Positions 8,591-18,145 of a DNA stretch of 64,000 bases are shown here, piece after piece. The first letter of the stretch is position 1. Each line of letters begins with the position of its first letter. This DNA is from an uncultured Pelagibacteraceae bacterium (lineage in GTDB: Bacteria > Pseudomonadota > Alphaproteobacteria > Pelagibacterales > Pelagibacteraceae): positions 1-64,000 of the forward strand of contig CABXYE010000002.1 in assembly GCA_902516425.1 (NCBI GenBank), read 5' to 3'. Position numbers and translations under genes: made by a program. The notes below the pieces were generated by a model. That model searched no databases, was not told the DNA's origin, and was given only the letters and a program-made list of their open reading frames with translations.

Positions 8591-10813
8591 ATGAAGATAA
8601 AAAAAGTTGTAGTAATTGGTTCGGGAACGATGGGTAGTGGTATAGCAGCCCATTTGTGCAATGCTGATATCCCTGTTACACTTTTAGATTTAAAAACTGA
8701 GACAAGTCAAAACGCTAAAGAAAGAATTTATAAATCAAGACCGCCTTTATTAATTGATAAAATAAAAATTGATAATATTAAAGTCGGAAATATATCTGAT
8801 GATTTCAATGTAGTTAAAGATGCTGATTGGATTGTTGAGGCAGTGGTAGAGAGAATTGATATAAAACACGAAATTTATGATAAAATTTTTAAAAGTAGGA
8901 AAGATGGAGCAGTAGTTTCATCAAATACCTCTTCAATCCCAATCAAAGTTTTATCGCAAAATTTAAATAAAGATCAAAAAAAAGATTTTTGTATTACCCA
9001 TTTTTTTAATCCAGTTAGATATATGGGTCTTCTTGAAATAGTAAAGAATGAAGACAATGATTTAAATAAGATTAATCAATTAAAAAAGTTTTGTGAAGTT
9101 GAATTAGGTAAAGGAGCGATTGTTTGTAATGATACTCCTGGTTTTTTGGGAAATAGAGTAGGTGTTTACGCAATGCAAATTGCAATGACTGAAGCATTTA
9201 AAATGAAGCTTTCTGTTGAGGAAGCGGATGCAATCTTTGGAAGACCTATGGGCATACCTAAAACTGGAGTTTTTGGATTATATGATTTGATTGGAATAGA
9301 TTTAATGGCAGATGTTTTAAAAAGTTTTATCAAAGAACTTCCAAAATCTGATGAGTTCTGTGAAGTTGCCAAAGAAATTCCTTTAGTAAAAAAGTTGATT
9401 GAAACTGGATTTACAGGGAGAAAAGGCAAAGGTGGCTTCTACAGAATGAAGAAGACCGATAGTGGAAAAATTATGGAAGCTATAAATCTTGAAACTGGAG
9501 AGTATTCTACAATTCAAAAAATAGATATGAAGTCTGACAAAGTAGACTTAAAAGCTCTAATTAATAGAAAAGACAAGTATGGAGATTATGCTTGGTCAGT
9601 ATTATCAAAGATAATAAAATATGCTTCATCACTAGTTCCTGGGATTACGAAAGAATTTAATGACATAGATGAGGCAATGAGACTTGGATTTAATTGGGCG
9701 AAGGGACCTTTTGAGATGTTAGAGGAAATTGGAGTTAGAAATTTCTTTGATAAAGTTGATGAATACAAAGGTAATAATTTTTTAGAAAATTTATCTAATT
9801 CTAAAGATGAAAATTTTTATGGTGAAAGACAAAAATACACATCAATTGAAACTTTAGGAAAGATTAAGAAAACTGCCTCAAGTGTTGATGGTAATAGTTC
9901 AGCTGCAATTTATAGATTTAATGATTTTAATATTGTTGAGTTTACAACTAAAGCCAATGCACTCGATTATGATTCTATGGATGCACTTAAGAAAGCAACT
10001 GATAAACCTTTAATAATAATTAATGAGAGTATGCAATTTTCTGCTGGTGTGAACTTGACCTATACTATGGAATTTGCAAATAAAGATGATTTTAAATCTA
10101 TAGAAAAATTTATTAAATATTTTCAAGAAACTTGCAAACATCTAAAGTACTCTAAATACCCAGTTATATCTGCTCCATCAGGTTTAACTTTAGGTGGAGG
10201 TTTTGAAGTTTTAGTTCAAAGTAATTTCGTAGCCTCACACACAAATATTGTAATCGGATTAGTAGAAACTATTGTTGGACTAATTCCAGCTGGAGGGGGA
10301 TGTAAAGAAATGCTGGCTAGATGGTTAAATACTGAAGAGGCTAAGAGAGATCCTAAATATGCACCTTTGAAAGTATTTGATATAATTGGCTATGGTAGAA
10401 CAGCTACGTCTCCAGTTGAGGCAGAACCTTTGAAATACTTATTGCCTGAAAATAAAAGAATTATGAATAGAAATAGTTTGCTTGAAGTATCGAAAAAAAT
10501 CTTAAATGAAAACAAGGACTTTAAAGCACCAAATGAGCTTACATTTAATTTACCTGGTAAAGAAGTTATTGATGATATGAATAAAATTTTAGTAAAACTT
10601 TATAATGACAAAGTTATATTAGATCATGGTTTGACTGTAGCAAAAGAATTAGCTCATGTATTAAGTGGTGGTGATACAACCAAAGATAAAACTCTAACAG
10701 AGGATGATTTATTTAAGTTGGAACTTGATGCGTTTATGAGATTAATTGAAACTAAACAAACACAAGATAGAATTAAACATACTCTTGCAACTGGAAAACC
10801 TTTGATTAATTAA
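8591..10813 (+). CDS. 3-hydroxyacyl-CoA dehydrogenase / enoyl-CoA hydratase fusion (FadN-like)
   Basis: A 740-aa bifunctional beta-oxidation enzyme. The N-terminal NAD-binding domain has VIGSGTMGSGIAA, followed by the dehydrogenase motif HFFNPVRYMGLLEI (about 140-155) and the C-terminal 3HCDH domain (about 180-400). The crotonase domain is at about 440-650. Both crotonase glutamates appear present (GGGFEVL and GLVETIVGLIPAGGG), so hydratase activity is expected. The order dehydrogenase then hydratase is the reverse of FadB and matches FadN-type proteins. No thiolase is nearby. Its place between a polyamine-type transporter and a ureohydrolase suggests it handles a CoA ester from that substrate. 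Confidence 0.88.
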   Translation: MKIKKVVVIGSGTMGSGIAAHLCNADIPVTLLDLKTETSQNAKERIYKSRPPLLIDKIKIDNIKVGNISDDFNVVKDADWIVEAVVERIDIKHEIYDKIFKSRKDGAVVSSNTSSIPIKVLSQNLNKDQKKDFCITHFFNPVRYMGLLEIVKNEDNDLNKINQLKKFCEVELGKGAIVCNDTPGFLGNRVGVYAMQIAMTEAFKMKLSVEEADAIFGRPMGIPKTGVFGLYDLIGIDLMADVLKSFIKELPKSDEFCEVAKEIPLVKKLIETGFTGRKGKGGFYRMKKTDSGKIMEAINLETGEYSTIQKIDMKSDKVDLKALINRKDKYGDYAWSVLSKIIKYASSLVPGITKEFNDIDEAMRLGFNWAKGPFEMLEEIGVRNFFDKVDEYKGNNFLENLSNSKDENFYGERQKYTSIETLGKIKKTASSVDGNSSAAIYRFNDFNIVEFTTKANALDYDSMDALKKATDKPLIIINESMQFSAGVNLTYTMEFANKDDFKSIEKFIKYFQETCKHLKYSKYPVISAPSGLTLGGGFEVLVQSNFVASHTNIVIGLVETIVGLIPAGGGCKEMLARWLNTEEAKRDPKYAPLKVFDIIGYGRTATSPVEAEPLKYLLPENKRIMNRNSLLEVSKKILNENKDFKAPNELTFNLPGKEVIDDMNKILVKLYNDKVILDHGLTVAKELAHVLSGGDTTKDKTLTEDDLFKLELDAFMRLIETKQTQDRIKHTLATGKPLIN

Positions 10814-10816
10814 AAA

Positions 10817-10864
10817 TTCTAGTAATTAAATTCAATAATCTTCTAGTAATTGAATTCAATAATC
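10817..10864 (+). repeat. Tandem 24-bp direct repeat upstream of the agmatinase-like gene
   Basis: TTCTAGTAATT(A/G)AATTCAATAATC occurs twice head to tail (10817-10840 and 10841-10864) with a single A/G difference. It fills the first half of the 92-bp gap between the fusion-enzyme stop and the ureohydrolase start. It could be a repeated operator or a replication-slippage duplication. Confidence 0.85.
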
Positions 10865-10905
10865 ATAAATAATTATCATTATTCAAGATATTCCAATTTA
10901 AAAGA

Positions 10906-11883
10906 ATGTGGTACATTTTTACTGTGAAAAAAAAAAGAAATAAAGATCCAATCCAACCTGTTAGTGGTACAAAAGTACCCAGATTTGCTGGTCCTTCAAC
11001 CTTTGCAAGACTACCTGAGTTAAGAGACGTTGAAAGTTGCGATGTTGCAATTGTTGGTATCCCATTTGACGCGGGCACAAGTTATAGACCAGGCGCAAGA
11101 TTTGGGCCTCAGAGTATTAGACAAGCCTCACGACACTTAAGAACAAATTATCATCCAAATTATGATGTTGAACCTTTTAAAGTACAACAAGTTGCTGACG
11201 CTGGGGATATTACTTGTAATCCTTTTAATATTGAAGAAGCAATCAAACAGATAGAAGTAGGAGCTGAAGAATTACTAAATAAAGTTGGGGGCATTATAAG
11301 TTTAGGTGGTGACCACACAATTGCATTTCCATTGTTAAAGGCTGTTAACAAAATTAACAATAGTCCAGTAGCTCTAGTTCATTTTGATGCTCATCTAGAT
11401 ACTTGGGATACATATTTTGGTGCACCTTACACCCATGGTACACCCTTTAGAAGAGCGAGAGAGGAAAACTTATTTTTAGATGATGCCTCTATGCATATAG
11501 GTATAAGAGGTCCATTATATAGTAGAGAGGATTTAAAAAATGATGAAAGTTTTGGGTTTAAAATAATTCATTGTGATGAATTCCAAACACAGGGCGCAGA
11601 TAAAATAGCTGAAAGAATTAAAAAAAGGGTAGGAAATAATCCTTTGTACTTATCTATAGATATTGATGTATTGGATCCTGCTTTTGCCCCTGGTACAGGT
11701 ACTCCAGAAATAGCTGGAATGACATCAAGAGAAATGGTCAATGTTCTTAGAGGTTTATCAGGATTAAATTTAATATCAGCAGATGTGGTTGAAGTTTCTC
11801 CAGCATATGATCATGCTGAAGTTACTTCTCTTGCTGCTGCAACTATAGTATATGAATTAACAAATTTATTTGCAAAAAAATAA
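10906..11883 (+). CDS. speB: Agmatinase/ureohydrolase family protein
   Basis: A ureohydrolase of the arginase superfamily, 325 aa from this start. All Mn-binding motifs are visible: GGDH (D136, H137), FDAHLDT (D161, H163, D165) and SIDIDVLDP (D252, D254). The enzyme cleaves a guanidino group to urea and an amine. The closest match by eye is to agmatinase or guanidinobutyrase (PRFAGPSTFARLP, FGAPYTHGTPFRRA). A GTG at 10924 (protein starting VKKKRNK) is an equally good start, since family members usually begin about 15-20 residues before PRFAG. The aldehyde dehydrogenase follows 17 nt downstream. Agmatine and 4-guanidinobutyrate cannot be told apart here. Confidence 0.88.
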   Translation: MWYIFTVKKKRNKDPIQPVSGTKVPRFAGPSTFARLPELRDVESCDVAIVGIPFDAGTSYRPGARFGPQSIRQASRHLRTNYHPNYDVEPFKVQQVADAGDITCNPFNIEEAIKQIEVGAEELLNKVGGIISLGGDHTIAFPLLKAVNKINNSPVALVHFDAHLDTWDTYFGAPYTHGTPFRRAREENLFLDDASMHIGIRGPLYSREDLKNDESFGFKIIHCDEFQTQGADKIAERIKKRVGNNPLYLSIDIDVLDPAFAPGTGTPEIAGMTSREMVNVLRGLSGLNLISADVVEVSPAYDHAEVTSLAAATIVYELTNLFAKK

Positions 11884-11900
11884 TCAAGGCTTAGATTTTT

Positions 11901-13334
11901 ATGGAGAGTAAAAAAAATTTTTATATTGAAGGTAAATGGCAAGAGCCTCAAAGCACACAGGAGATTAAAGTTATAAATCCTGCAACAGAGGAAAATAGTG
12001 CTGTTATAACTTTAGGCAACAAAGATGATGTTAATCGTGCCGTAAGCTCAGCTAAAAAAGCTTATGAGACTTGGGCTTTCTCTTTGAAAGAAGAAAGAAT
12101 AAAGTTATTAGAAAAACTATACGAAAATTATAAAAAAAGGTGGGCGGATATTGCAAAAGCAATCACGCTAGAAATGGGTGCTCCCAAGGATTTTGCAACA
12201 AAACTTCAAGCTGGCACTGGTGCGGCACATATAAAATCTTTTATTAGACATTTAAAAAATTTTGAATTTGAAAAACCTTTAGGTGACCATGCACCAAATC
12301 AAAGACTAATTTATGAACCCAAAGGAGTTTGTGCATTAATTACACCTTGGAATTGGCCAATGAATCAAGTTTGTTTGAAAGTTATACCTGCAATAGCTTC
12401 TGGATGTACAATGGTTCTGAAACCATCTGAACTTGCACCATTGTCATCAATGGTCTTAGCTGAATTAATTGACGAAACTAATTTTCCTCCAGGGGTTTTT
12501 AATTTAATTAACGGGGACGGCTCTACAACGGGAGAAGCATTAACTCGGCATCCTGACATTGACATGATTTCTTTTACTGGTTCTACAAGAGCTGGGGCAT
12601 TAATTTCAAAAAATGCTGCAAATGACTTTAAAAGGGTGAGTTTAGAATTAGGTGGCAAAGGTGCCAATATTATTTTTAAAGATGCAGATCCAAGCGCTAT
12701 TGAATGGGGAGCTTTAAGATGTTTTAAAAATTCTGGTCAATCCTGTAATGCACCAACAAGAATGCTAATTGAAAAGTCAAATTATAACCAAGCAATTGAA
12801 AAATTAAAAAAATTTTCTGAAGAAATGCAGGTCGGGGATCCTAATAAAGAGGGAGAACATATCGGTCCTGTAGTTTCGGAAACACAATTTAATAAGATAC
12901 AGTCTTTAATTAAAAAAGGTATTGATGAGGGTGCTAAACTAATAGCAGGAGGACTAGGAAAACCTGCTGGTCTTGAAAAAGGATATTTTGTAAAACCAAC
13001 AGTATTTGCTGATGTAGATAACAAAATGGAAATTGCTAGGACTGAAATCTTTGGACCTGTTTTATCTGTAATCCCGTTTGAAACTGAAGATGAAGCTATA
13101 AAAATAGCTAATGACACTCCTTATGGTTTAACAAATTATATTCAAACTAAAGATCAAGAAAAAGCTAGAAGAGTTGCAAAAAAATTAAGATCTGGAATGG
13201 TTGATGTAAATGGTGCTGGAATTGCTATTGATACTCCATTTGGTGGATTTAAACATTCAGGCATTGGTAGAGAAGCAGGTGAACATGGTCTTCAAGAATT
13301 TTTGGAGGTTAAATCGGTAGGTGGTTGGAATTAA
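11901..13334 (+). CDS. NAD(P)-dependent aldehyde dehydrogenase
   Basis: A 477-aa ALDH superfamily enzyme oxidising an aldehyde to the acid. Visible features are TPWNWP (cofactor-binding loop, 148-153), FTGSTRAG, the general base in LELGGKG (E249) and the nucleophile in SGQSCNAP (C282). Clustering with a ureohydrolase and polyamine-type transporter suggests an aminoaldehyde or guanidinobutyraldehyde substrate, which is inference. The 3' end overlaps the convergent argE gene by 4 nt. Confidence 0.88.
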   Translation: MESKKNFYIEGKWQEPQSTQEIKVINPATEENSAVITLGNKDDVNRAVSSAKKAYETWAFSLKEERIKLLEKLYENYKKRWADIAKAITLEMGAPKDFATKLQAGTGAAHIKSFIRHLKNFEFEKPLGDHAPNQRLIYEPKGVCALITPWNWPMNQVCLKVIPAIASGCTMVLKPSELAPLSSMVLAELIDETNFPPGVFNLINGDGSTTGEALTRHPDIDMISFTGSTRAGALISKNAANDFKRVSLELGGKGANIIFKDADPSAIEWGALRCFKNSGQSCNAPTRMLIEKSNYNQAIEKLKKFSEEMQVGDPNKEGEHIGPVVSETQFNKIQSLIKKGIDEGAKLIAGGLGKPAGLEKGYFVKPTVFADVDNKMEIARTEIFGPVLSVIPFETEDEAIKIANDTPYGLTNYIQTKDQEKARRVAKKLRSGMVDVNGAGIAIDTPFGGFKHSGIGREAGEHGLQEFLEVKSVGGWN

Positions 13335-14509
13335 TTTATTGATCTGTTTTTAATACCTTCTAGAAAATTTAAACATTTTTTTAATTCATCTAGTTCAATA
13401 AATTCATCAATTTTATGTGCTTGTTCAATAGAACCTGGTCCACATACGACTGTGCTTATACCTACTTCTTGAAATAACCCTGCCTCGGTACCAAAAGATA
13501 CAACTTGTCTTGAGTTATCACCCGTGATCGAGGCAACAAATTCGCATGCTTCAGATGTATCTATTTTTTCAAAACCAATAACTTCTCCAATAATCTCTTT
13601 TTTAATATAAGATTTTGGGAAAACTTTTTTCATATCATTTAAAAGTTCATTATTTGCAAATTTTTCAATTTCTTGAGTTACAAAATCACCATCTGATTTA
13701 TTGACTGGTCTAGTTTCCCATTCAACTTGACATTTATCAGCAATTACATTGTGTGCAATACCGCCTGATATACCTCCTACAGATAAAGTAGAGTGTGGAG
13801 GATCAAATATGCAATTTTTTGGAGCACGTTTAATTAACTCCTTTCTAATATCTAATAGTTTATTAATATATCTTGATGCATATTCGATTGCATTAACACC
13901 CTCGTGAGGCTTTGAACTGTGTCCAGCAAGACCTCCAAAGTACGTAGTATACTCATTCATACCTTTATGAGCATCAATAATTTTCATTTTGGTTGGCTCA
14001 CCAACTATGCATATGCCATTTTTAATATTTCTTTTTTTCATTTCTTTAATCAAAAGTGGTGCACCTATACATGCCGTCTCTTCATCAAAAGTAAAGCAAA
14101 AATGAAAATCACGGTCTAAATTATTTTGAGTAAGTATTGGGGCATAGGCAAGAGTGCATGCAATAAATCCTTTCATATCACAAGATCCTCTGCCGTATAA
14201 TTTTTTATCTTTTATTGTTGCCTTAAAAGGATCTGTTGACCATCCTTTTGAAACTGGAACTACATCAGTATGACCAGATAATATAATCGGTTTTTTTCCG
14301 TTTGTTTTTTTTGCCTTTAAAGTTCCAAATAAATTAACTCGTTTTTTCTCATCATCAAAAACTTTGAATGTTTCTATCCCAAGATTATTTAGGATTTTTT
14401 CACAATAATTTATTAATTTAGTATTATCACTTCCAGAAATAGTTTGAAAAGATATTAGATCAGTCAATATCTTTATTGATTTTTCGTATAAATTGTTATC
14501 AATACCCAT
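13331..14509 (-). CDS. argE: Acetylornithine deacetylase (M20 peptidase family)
   Basis: A 392-aa zinc-dependent M20 amidohydrolase. Metal-site motifs are SGHTDVVP (H80, D82), GRGSCDMKG and DEETACIG, and a lid/dimerisation domain with GLAGHSSKPHEGVNAI runs from about 180 to 290. The sequence fits alphaproteobacterial ArgE, which removes acetyl from N-acetylornithine in arginine synthesis. A related N-acyl-diamine deacetylase cannot be excluded given the neighbouring polyamine-like cluster. It is convergent with the ALDH gene and divergent from csaA, with only 26 bp between the starts. Confidence 0.85.
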   Translation of the reverse strand: MGIDNNLYEKSIKILTDLISFQTISGSDNTKLINYCEKILNNLGIETFKVFDDEKKRVNLFGTLKAKKTNGKKPIILSGHTDVVPVSKGWSTDPFKATIKDKKLYGRGSCDMKGFIACTLAYAPILTQNNLDRDFHFCFTFDEETACIGAPLLIKEMKKRNIKNGICIVGEPTKMKIIDAHKGMNEYTTYFGGLAGHSSKPHEGVNAIEYASRYINKLLDIRKELIKRAPKNCIFDPPHSTLSVGGISGGIAHNVIADKCQVEWETRPVNKSDGDFVTQEIEKFANNELLNDMKKVFPKSYIKKEIIGEVIGFEKIDTSEACEFVASITGDNSRQVVSFGTEAGLFQEVGISTVVCGPGSIEQAHKIDEFIELDELKKCLNFLEGIKNRSIN

Positions 14510-14535
14510 AATTAAATCAATTATACATTATTATT

Positions 14536-14877
14536 ATGAAACCACAAATAACCTACGATCAATTTGAAAAAATAGATATTAGACTTGGAACTGTATTAAC
14601 AGTAAAAAAAAATGAAAAAGCTAGAAAACCATCTTTAATTGTTGAAGTTGACTTTGGTAAAGAAATTGGTGTTAAGACCTCATCAGCTCAAATAACACAT
14701 TTCTATAATGAGCAAAACTTAGTTGGTAAACAAGTTATTGGTGTTTGTAACTTTCCAGAAAAAAATATAGCTGGTGTAAAATCGCAGTTTTTACTTTTAG
14801 GCTCTATTGATCCTGAGGGTAAAGTTACATTAGTCCACCCATCTCAAAAATCAGAGAATGGTTTGCCTATAGCTTAA
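14536..14877 (+). CDS. csaA: CsaA-like tRNA-binding domain protein
   Basis: A 113-aa stand-alone OB-fold tRNA-binding domain (EMAP/Trbp111 type). It shows FEKIDIRLGTVLTVKKNEKARKP near the N-terminus and the characteristic VCNFPEKNIAGVKSQFLLLG late in the domain. CsaA proteins act as export-related chaperones and bind tRNA. The length is normal for the family. It sits 2 nt ahead of a LysE-type exporter gene. Confidence 0.9.
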   Translation: MKPQITYDQFEKIDIRLGTVLTVKKNEKARKPSLIVEVDFGKEIGVKTSSAQITHFYNEQNLVGKQVIGVCNFPEKNIAGVKSQFLLLGSIDPEGKVTLVHPSQKSENGLPIA

Positions 14878-14879
14878 AT

Positions 14880-15470
14880 ATGCATCCAGAATTTTTATCT
14901 ATGGCATTATTTTGGATAGTAGCCGCATATACGCCTGGCCCAAATAATATAGTTGCATCATATTCAGGTTTTAATTTTGGAATTAAAAAAACAATTCCAC
15001 ATATATTTGGTGTCACTCTTGGATTTACTTCTGTTGTATTAGCATTAACTATTGGTTTAGTTAATATTTTTAAATTATTTCCAATCATTCAAACTATATT
15101 AAAATATTTGGGAAGTTTGTTTTTAATTTATTTAGCTTACAAAATTAGTTTTTCAAAATCTTCTGCAGAAAAAAAAGATCAAAATCCGATATCTTTTTTA
15201 AATACTTTTATATTTCAATTTTTAAATCCAAAGGGTGTTTTGATAGGAATAATCATAGTATCCACATATGTTGAATATGGAGAAAATTATTTAAATTACG
15301 CGACTCAAGTTGTCTTGTTTGCTTTTCTCGTGTCCTTATCAAGTATCACTTTTTGGACTTTGGTGGGTAAATACCTTAGGAAATTTGCGACAAATGAGAA
15401 ATTTATTAAATATTTTAATTATGTTATGTCAGGGCTTCTTCTTTTGAGCATAATTACATTTTATATATAA
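14880..15470 (+). CDS. LysE/RhtB family amino-acid exporter
   Basis: A 196-aa inner-membrane protein with about five or six hydrophobic helices. It carries the LysE-family N-terminal signature AYTPGPNNIVASYSG, and FLNPKGVLI in the middle. Family members export lysine, homoserine, threonine or related solutes. Substrate is not predictable. It is probably co-transcribed with csaA and acnA (2-3 nt spacing). Confidence 0.88.
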   Translation: MHPEFLSMALFWIVAAYTPGPNNIVASYSGFNFGIKKTIPHIFGVTLGFTSVVLALTIGLVNIFKLFPIIQTILKYLGSLFLIYLAYKISFSKSSAEKKDQNPISFLNTFIFQFLNPKGVLIGIIIVSTYVEYGENYLNYATQVVLFAFLVSLSSITFWTLVGKYLRKFATNEKFIKYFNYVMSGLLLLSIITFYI

Positions 15471-15473
15471 AGC

Positions 15474-18143
15474 ATGAAACCAGGAAATAAAAACTCTTAC
15501 AAATCTTTATCAAATCTAAAGGTGAATGGAAAAGATTTTAAAATTTATTCTTTATCAAAAGCAGAGGCAAATGGATTAGATGGTATATCAAAATTACCAA
15601 AGTCACTTAAAGTTTTGTTGGAAAACCTTTTGAGATATGAGGACGATCTATCAGTAAATAGAAATCAAATCGAAGCAATTAAATCTTGGCTTCACACAAA
15701 AAGTTCTAAAACGGAGATAGCTTATAGACCAGCGAGAGTTTTACTTCAGGACTATACAGGAATCCCAGCTGTGGCTGATTTAGCTGCAATGAGAGAGGCC
15801 GTAAAAGAAAAAAATAAAGATCCAAACACTATTAATCCTTTGTCGGCTGTCGACTTAGTTATCGATCATTCAGTTCAAGTTGATCAATCCGCTAAAAAAG
15901 ATTCTTTTGAGAAAAATGTGGATATTGAATTCAAGAGAAATGGGGAGAGATATTCTTTTTTAAAATGGGGTCAAAGTGCATTTGATAATTTTAGGATAGT
16001 TCCTCCAGGAACTGGAATTTGTCACCAGGTCAATTTAGAATATTTATCAAAAGTAGTTTGGTCAGAGAAATATAAAGGAGAAGAATATCTATTCCCTGAT
16101 ACACTTGTTGGAACCGATAGTCATACAACAATGGTAAACGGTTTATCAGTTCTAGGTTGGGGAGTTGGTGGAATAGAAGCCGAAGCTGGCATGTTAGGAC
16201 AACCAATTTCAATGTTAATCCCTGAGGTTATAGGATTTGAATTTACAAAAAAAATGCCCGAAGGTACAACAGCTACAGATTTAGTTCTTACTGTAGTTAA
16301 AATGTTGAGAGATAAAGGTGTTGTCGGAAAGTTTGTAGAATTTTACGGCGAAGGATTAAAAAATCTTACATTAGCAGACAGAGCAACAATTGCCAATATG
16401 GCTCCTGAATATGGGGCCACTTGTGGTTTTTTCCCTATAGATGGAGAAACATTAAAATATTTAGAATTTTCTGGAAGAGACAAAGAAACTGTCGAAATAG
16501 TTGAAAAATACGCAAAAGAGCAAGGTCTTTGGGCAAGTGATGAGATTGAATTCAGTGATAAGATTTCTTTAGATATGTCAACCGTAGTTCCAACAATTTC
16601 AGGACCCAAGAGACCACAAGACAAAGTTCTTTTATCAGATGCATCTAGTAATTTTAGAAAAGTATTTAAGGAAGCTACAAATAGAGAAGATTATAAAATT
16701 TTTAGGGTTAAAGATACAGATTACGAGATTAAAGATGGCTCAATTTTAATAGCAGCAATCACATCCTGTACTAACACTTCAAATCCAAATGTTTTAATAG
16801 GAGCAGGATTGCTTGCAAAAAAAGCAGTTGAGTTAGGGTTGAATGTAAAACCATGGGTCAAAACATCTTTAGCTCCTGGATCTAAAGTGGTAACCGATTA
16901 TTTGGAAAAAGCTGGTTTGAATACTTATTTAGATCAATTAGGATTTAATTTGGTTGGTTATGGCTGCACAACTTGCATTGGTAATTCAGGTCCATTAGCC
17001 GAAAACATTGTTGAGGGTATACAAAAAGAAAACTTATATGCTGTTTCAGTTTTATCAGGTAACAGAAACTTCGAAGGTAGGATTTCACCCCATGTTAAAG
17101 CAAATTATCTGGCATCCCCTCCACTAGTAGTAGCTTACGCACTTGCAGGTCATATGGAATTTGATTTATTTAATGACTCATTTGGACAAGATAAAAATGG
17201 TAAAGATGTTTTTTTAAAAGATATTTGGCCCTCAAATAAAGAAATAGAAGAAACTTTAAAAAACTCACTTAACGCAGATATGTTTGTTAAAAGATATTCG
17301 AATGTTTCTGAAGGACCAAAACAATGGCAGGAAATTAAAACAGAAAAAAGTAGTATTTATAATTGGGATGAAAATTCTACTTACGTAAAAAAACCACCAT
17401 TTTTTGATAATCTCACTGATGAACCTGAAGGTTTTAAAGAAATTAAAAATGCGAGACCTTTACTAATTTTAGGTGATATGGTTACTACTGACCATATTTC
17501 TCCAGCAGGAAACATTCAAAAGAACAGTCCTACAGGTGAATATTTTATGAATTATCAAATTCTACCAAAAGACTATAACTCATATGGTTCAAGACGTGGA
17601 AACCATGAAGTTATGATGAGGGGAACTTTTGCAAATATAAGAATTAAAAACGAAATGGCACCTGGAACTGAAGGCGGTTTTACAAAATTATATCCCGAAG
17701 AAAAAGTAATGTCTGTTTATGATGCGGTTGTAGAGTATAAAAAAAGAGGGACTGATTTAGTGATAATTGGTGGAAAAGAATATGGAACAGGTTCTTCTCG
17801 TGATTGGGCTGCAAAAGGTACAAAATTATTGGGAGTAAAGGTAGTAATAACTGAGAGTTTTGAGAGAATACATAGGTCTAATTTAATAGGAATGGGAATA
17901 TTGCCACTACAATTTATTGATAATATGAATAGGAAAAATTTAAATTTAATAGGTTCAGAATTGATAAGTATAGTAGATATCGAAAAAGGTATTAATCCGT
18001 CAGATAAAGTAAAAGTAGAGATAAAATATTTGTCAGGTGATGTAAAAATAATTGAAACTTTGTGCAGAATCGATACTAAAAATGAGCTAGAGTACTATAA
18101 GAATGGTGGAATACTTCAGTACGTTTTGAGAAATATGATTTAA
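15474..18143 (+). CDS. acnA: Aconitate hydratase A
   Basis: A full-length 889-aa aconitase of the AcnA/IRP1 type, converting citrate to isocitrate in the TCA cycle. The 4Fe-4S ligands are in SCTNTSNP (about 431) and YGCTTCIG (about 497 and 500). Also seen are TDSHTTMVNGLSVLGWGVGGIE near residue 210 and the swivel-domain motif GKEYGTGSSRDWAAKG. It starts 3 nt after the LysE-type gene and is followed 2 nt later by the YfgM-like gene. Confidence 0.97.
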   Translation: MKPGNKNSYKSLSNLKVNGKDFKIYSLSKAEANGLDGISKLPKSLKVLLENLLRYEDDLSVNRNQIEAIKSWLHTKSSKTEIAYRPARVLLQDYTGIPAVADLAAMREAVKEKNKDPNTINPLSAVDLVIDHSVQVDQSAKKDSFEKNVDIEFKRNGERYSFLKWGQSAFDNFRIVPPGTGICHQVNLEYLSKVVWSEKYKGEEYLFPDTLVGTDSHTTMVNGLSVLGWGVGGIEAEAGMLGQPISMLIPEVIGFEFTKKMPEGTTATDLVLTVVKMLRDKGVVGKFVEFYGEGLKNLTLADRATIANMAPEYGATCGFFPIDGETLKYLEFSGRDKETVEIVEKYAKEQGLWASDEIEFSDKISLDMSTVVPTISGPKRPQDKVLLSDASSNFRKVFKEATNREDYKIFRVKDTDYEIKDGSILIAAITSCTNTSNPNVLIGAGLLAKKAVELGLNVKPWVKTSLAPGSKVVTDYLEKAGLNTYLDQLGFNLVGYGCTTCIGNSGPLAENIVEGIQKENLYAVSVLSGNRNFEGRISPHVKANYLASPPLVVAYALAGHMEFDLFNDSFGQDKNGKDVFLKDIWPSNKEIEETLKNSLNADMFVKRYSNVSEGPKQWQEIKTEKSSIYNWDENSTYVKKPPFFDNLTDEPEGFKEIKNARPLLILGDMVTTDHISPAGNIQKNSPTGEYFMNYQILPKDYNSYGSRRGNHEVMMRGTFANIRIKNEMAPGTEGGFTKLYPEEKVMSVYDAVVEYKKRGTDLVIIGGKEYGTGSSRDWAAKGTKLLGVKVVITESFERIHRSNLIGMGILPLQFIDNMNRKNLNLIGSELISIVDIEKGINPSDKVKVEIKYLSGDVKIIETLCRIDTKNELEYYKNGGILQYVLRNMI

Positions 18144-18145
18144 GT

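Noticed and set aside
12782-13117. 111-aa minus-strand ORF within the aldehyde dehydrogenase
   Set aside because: Shadow frame; the plus strand carries the conserved ALDH sequence throughout.
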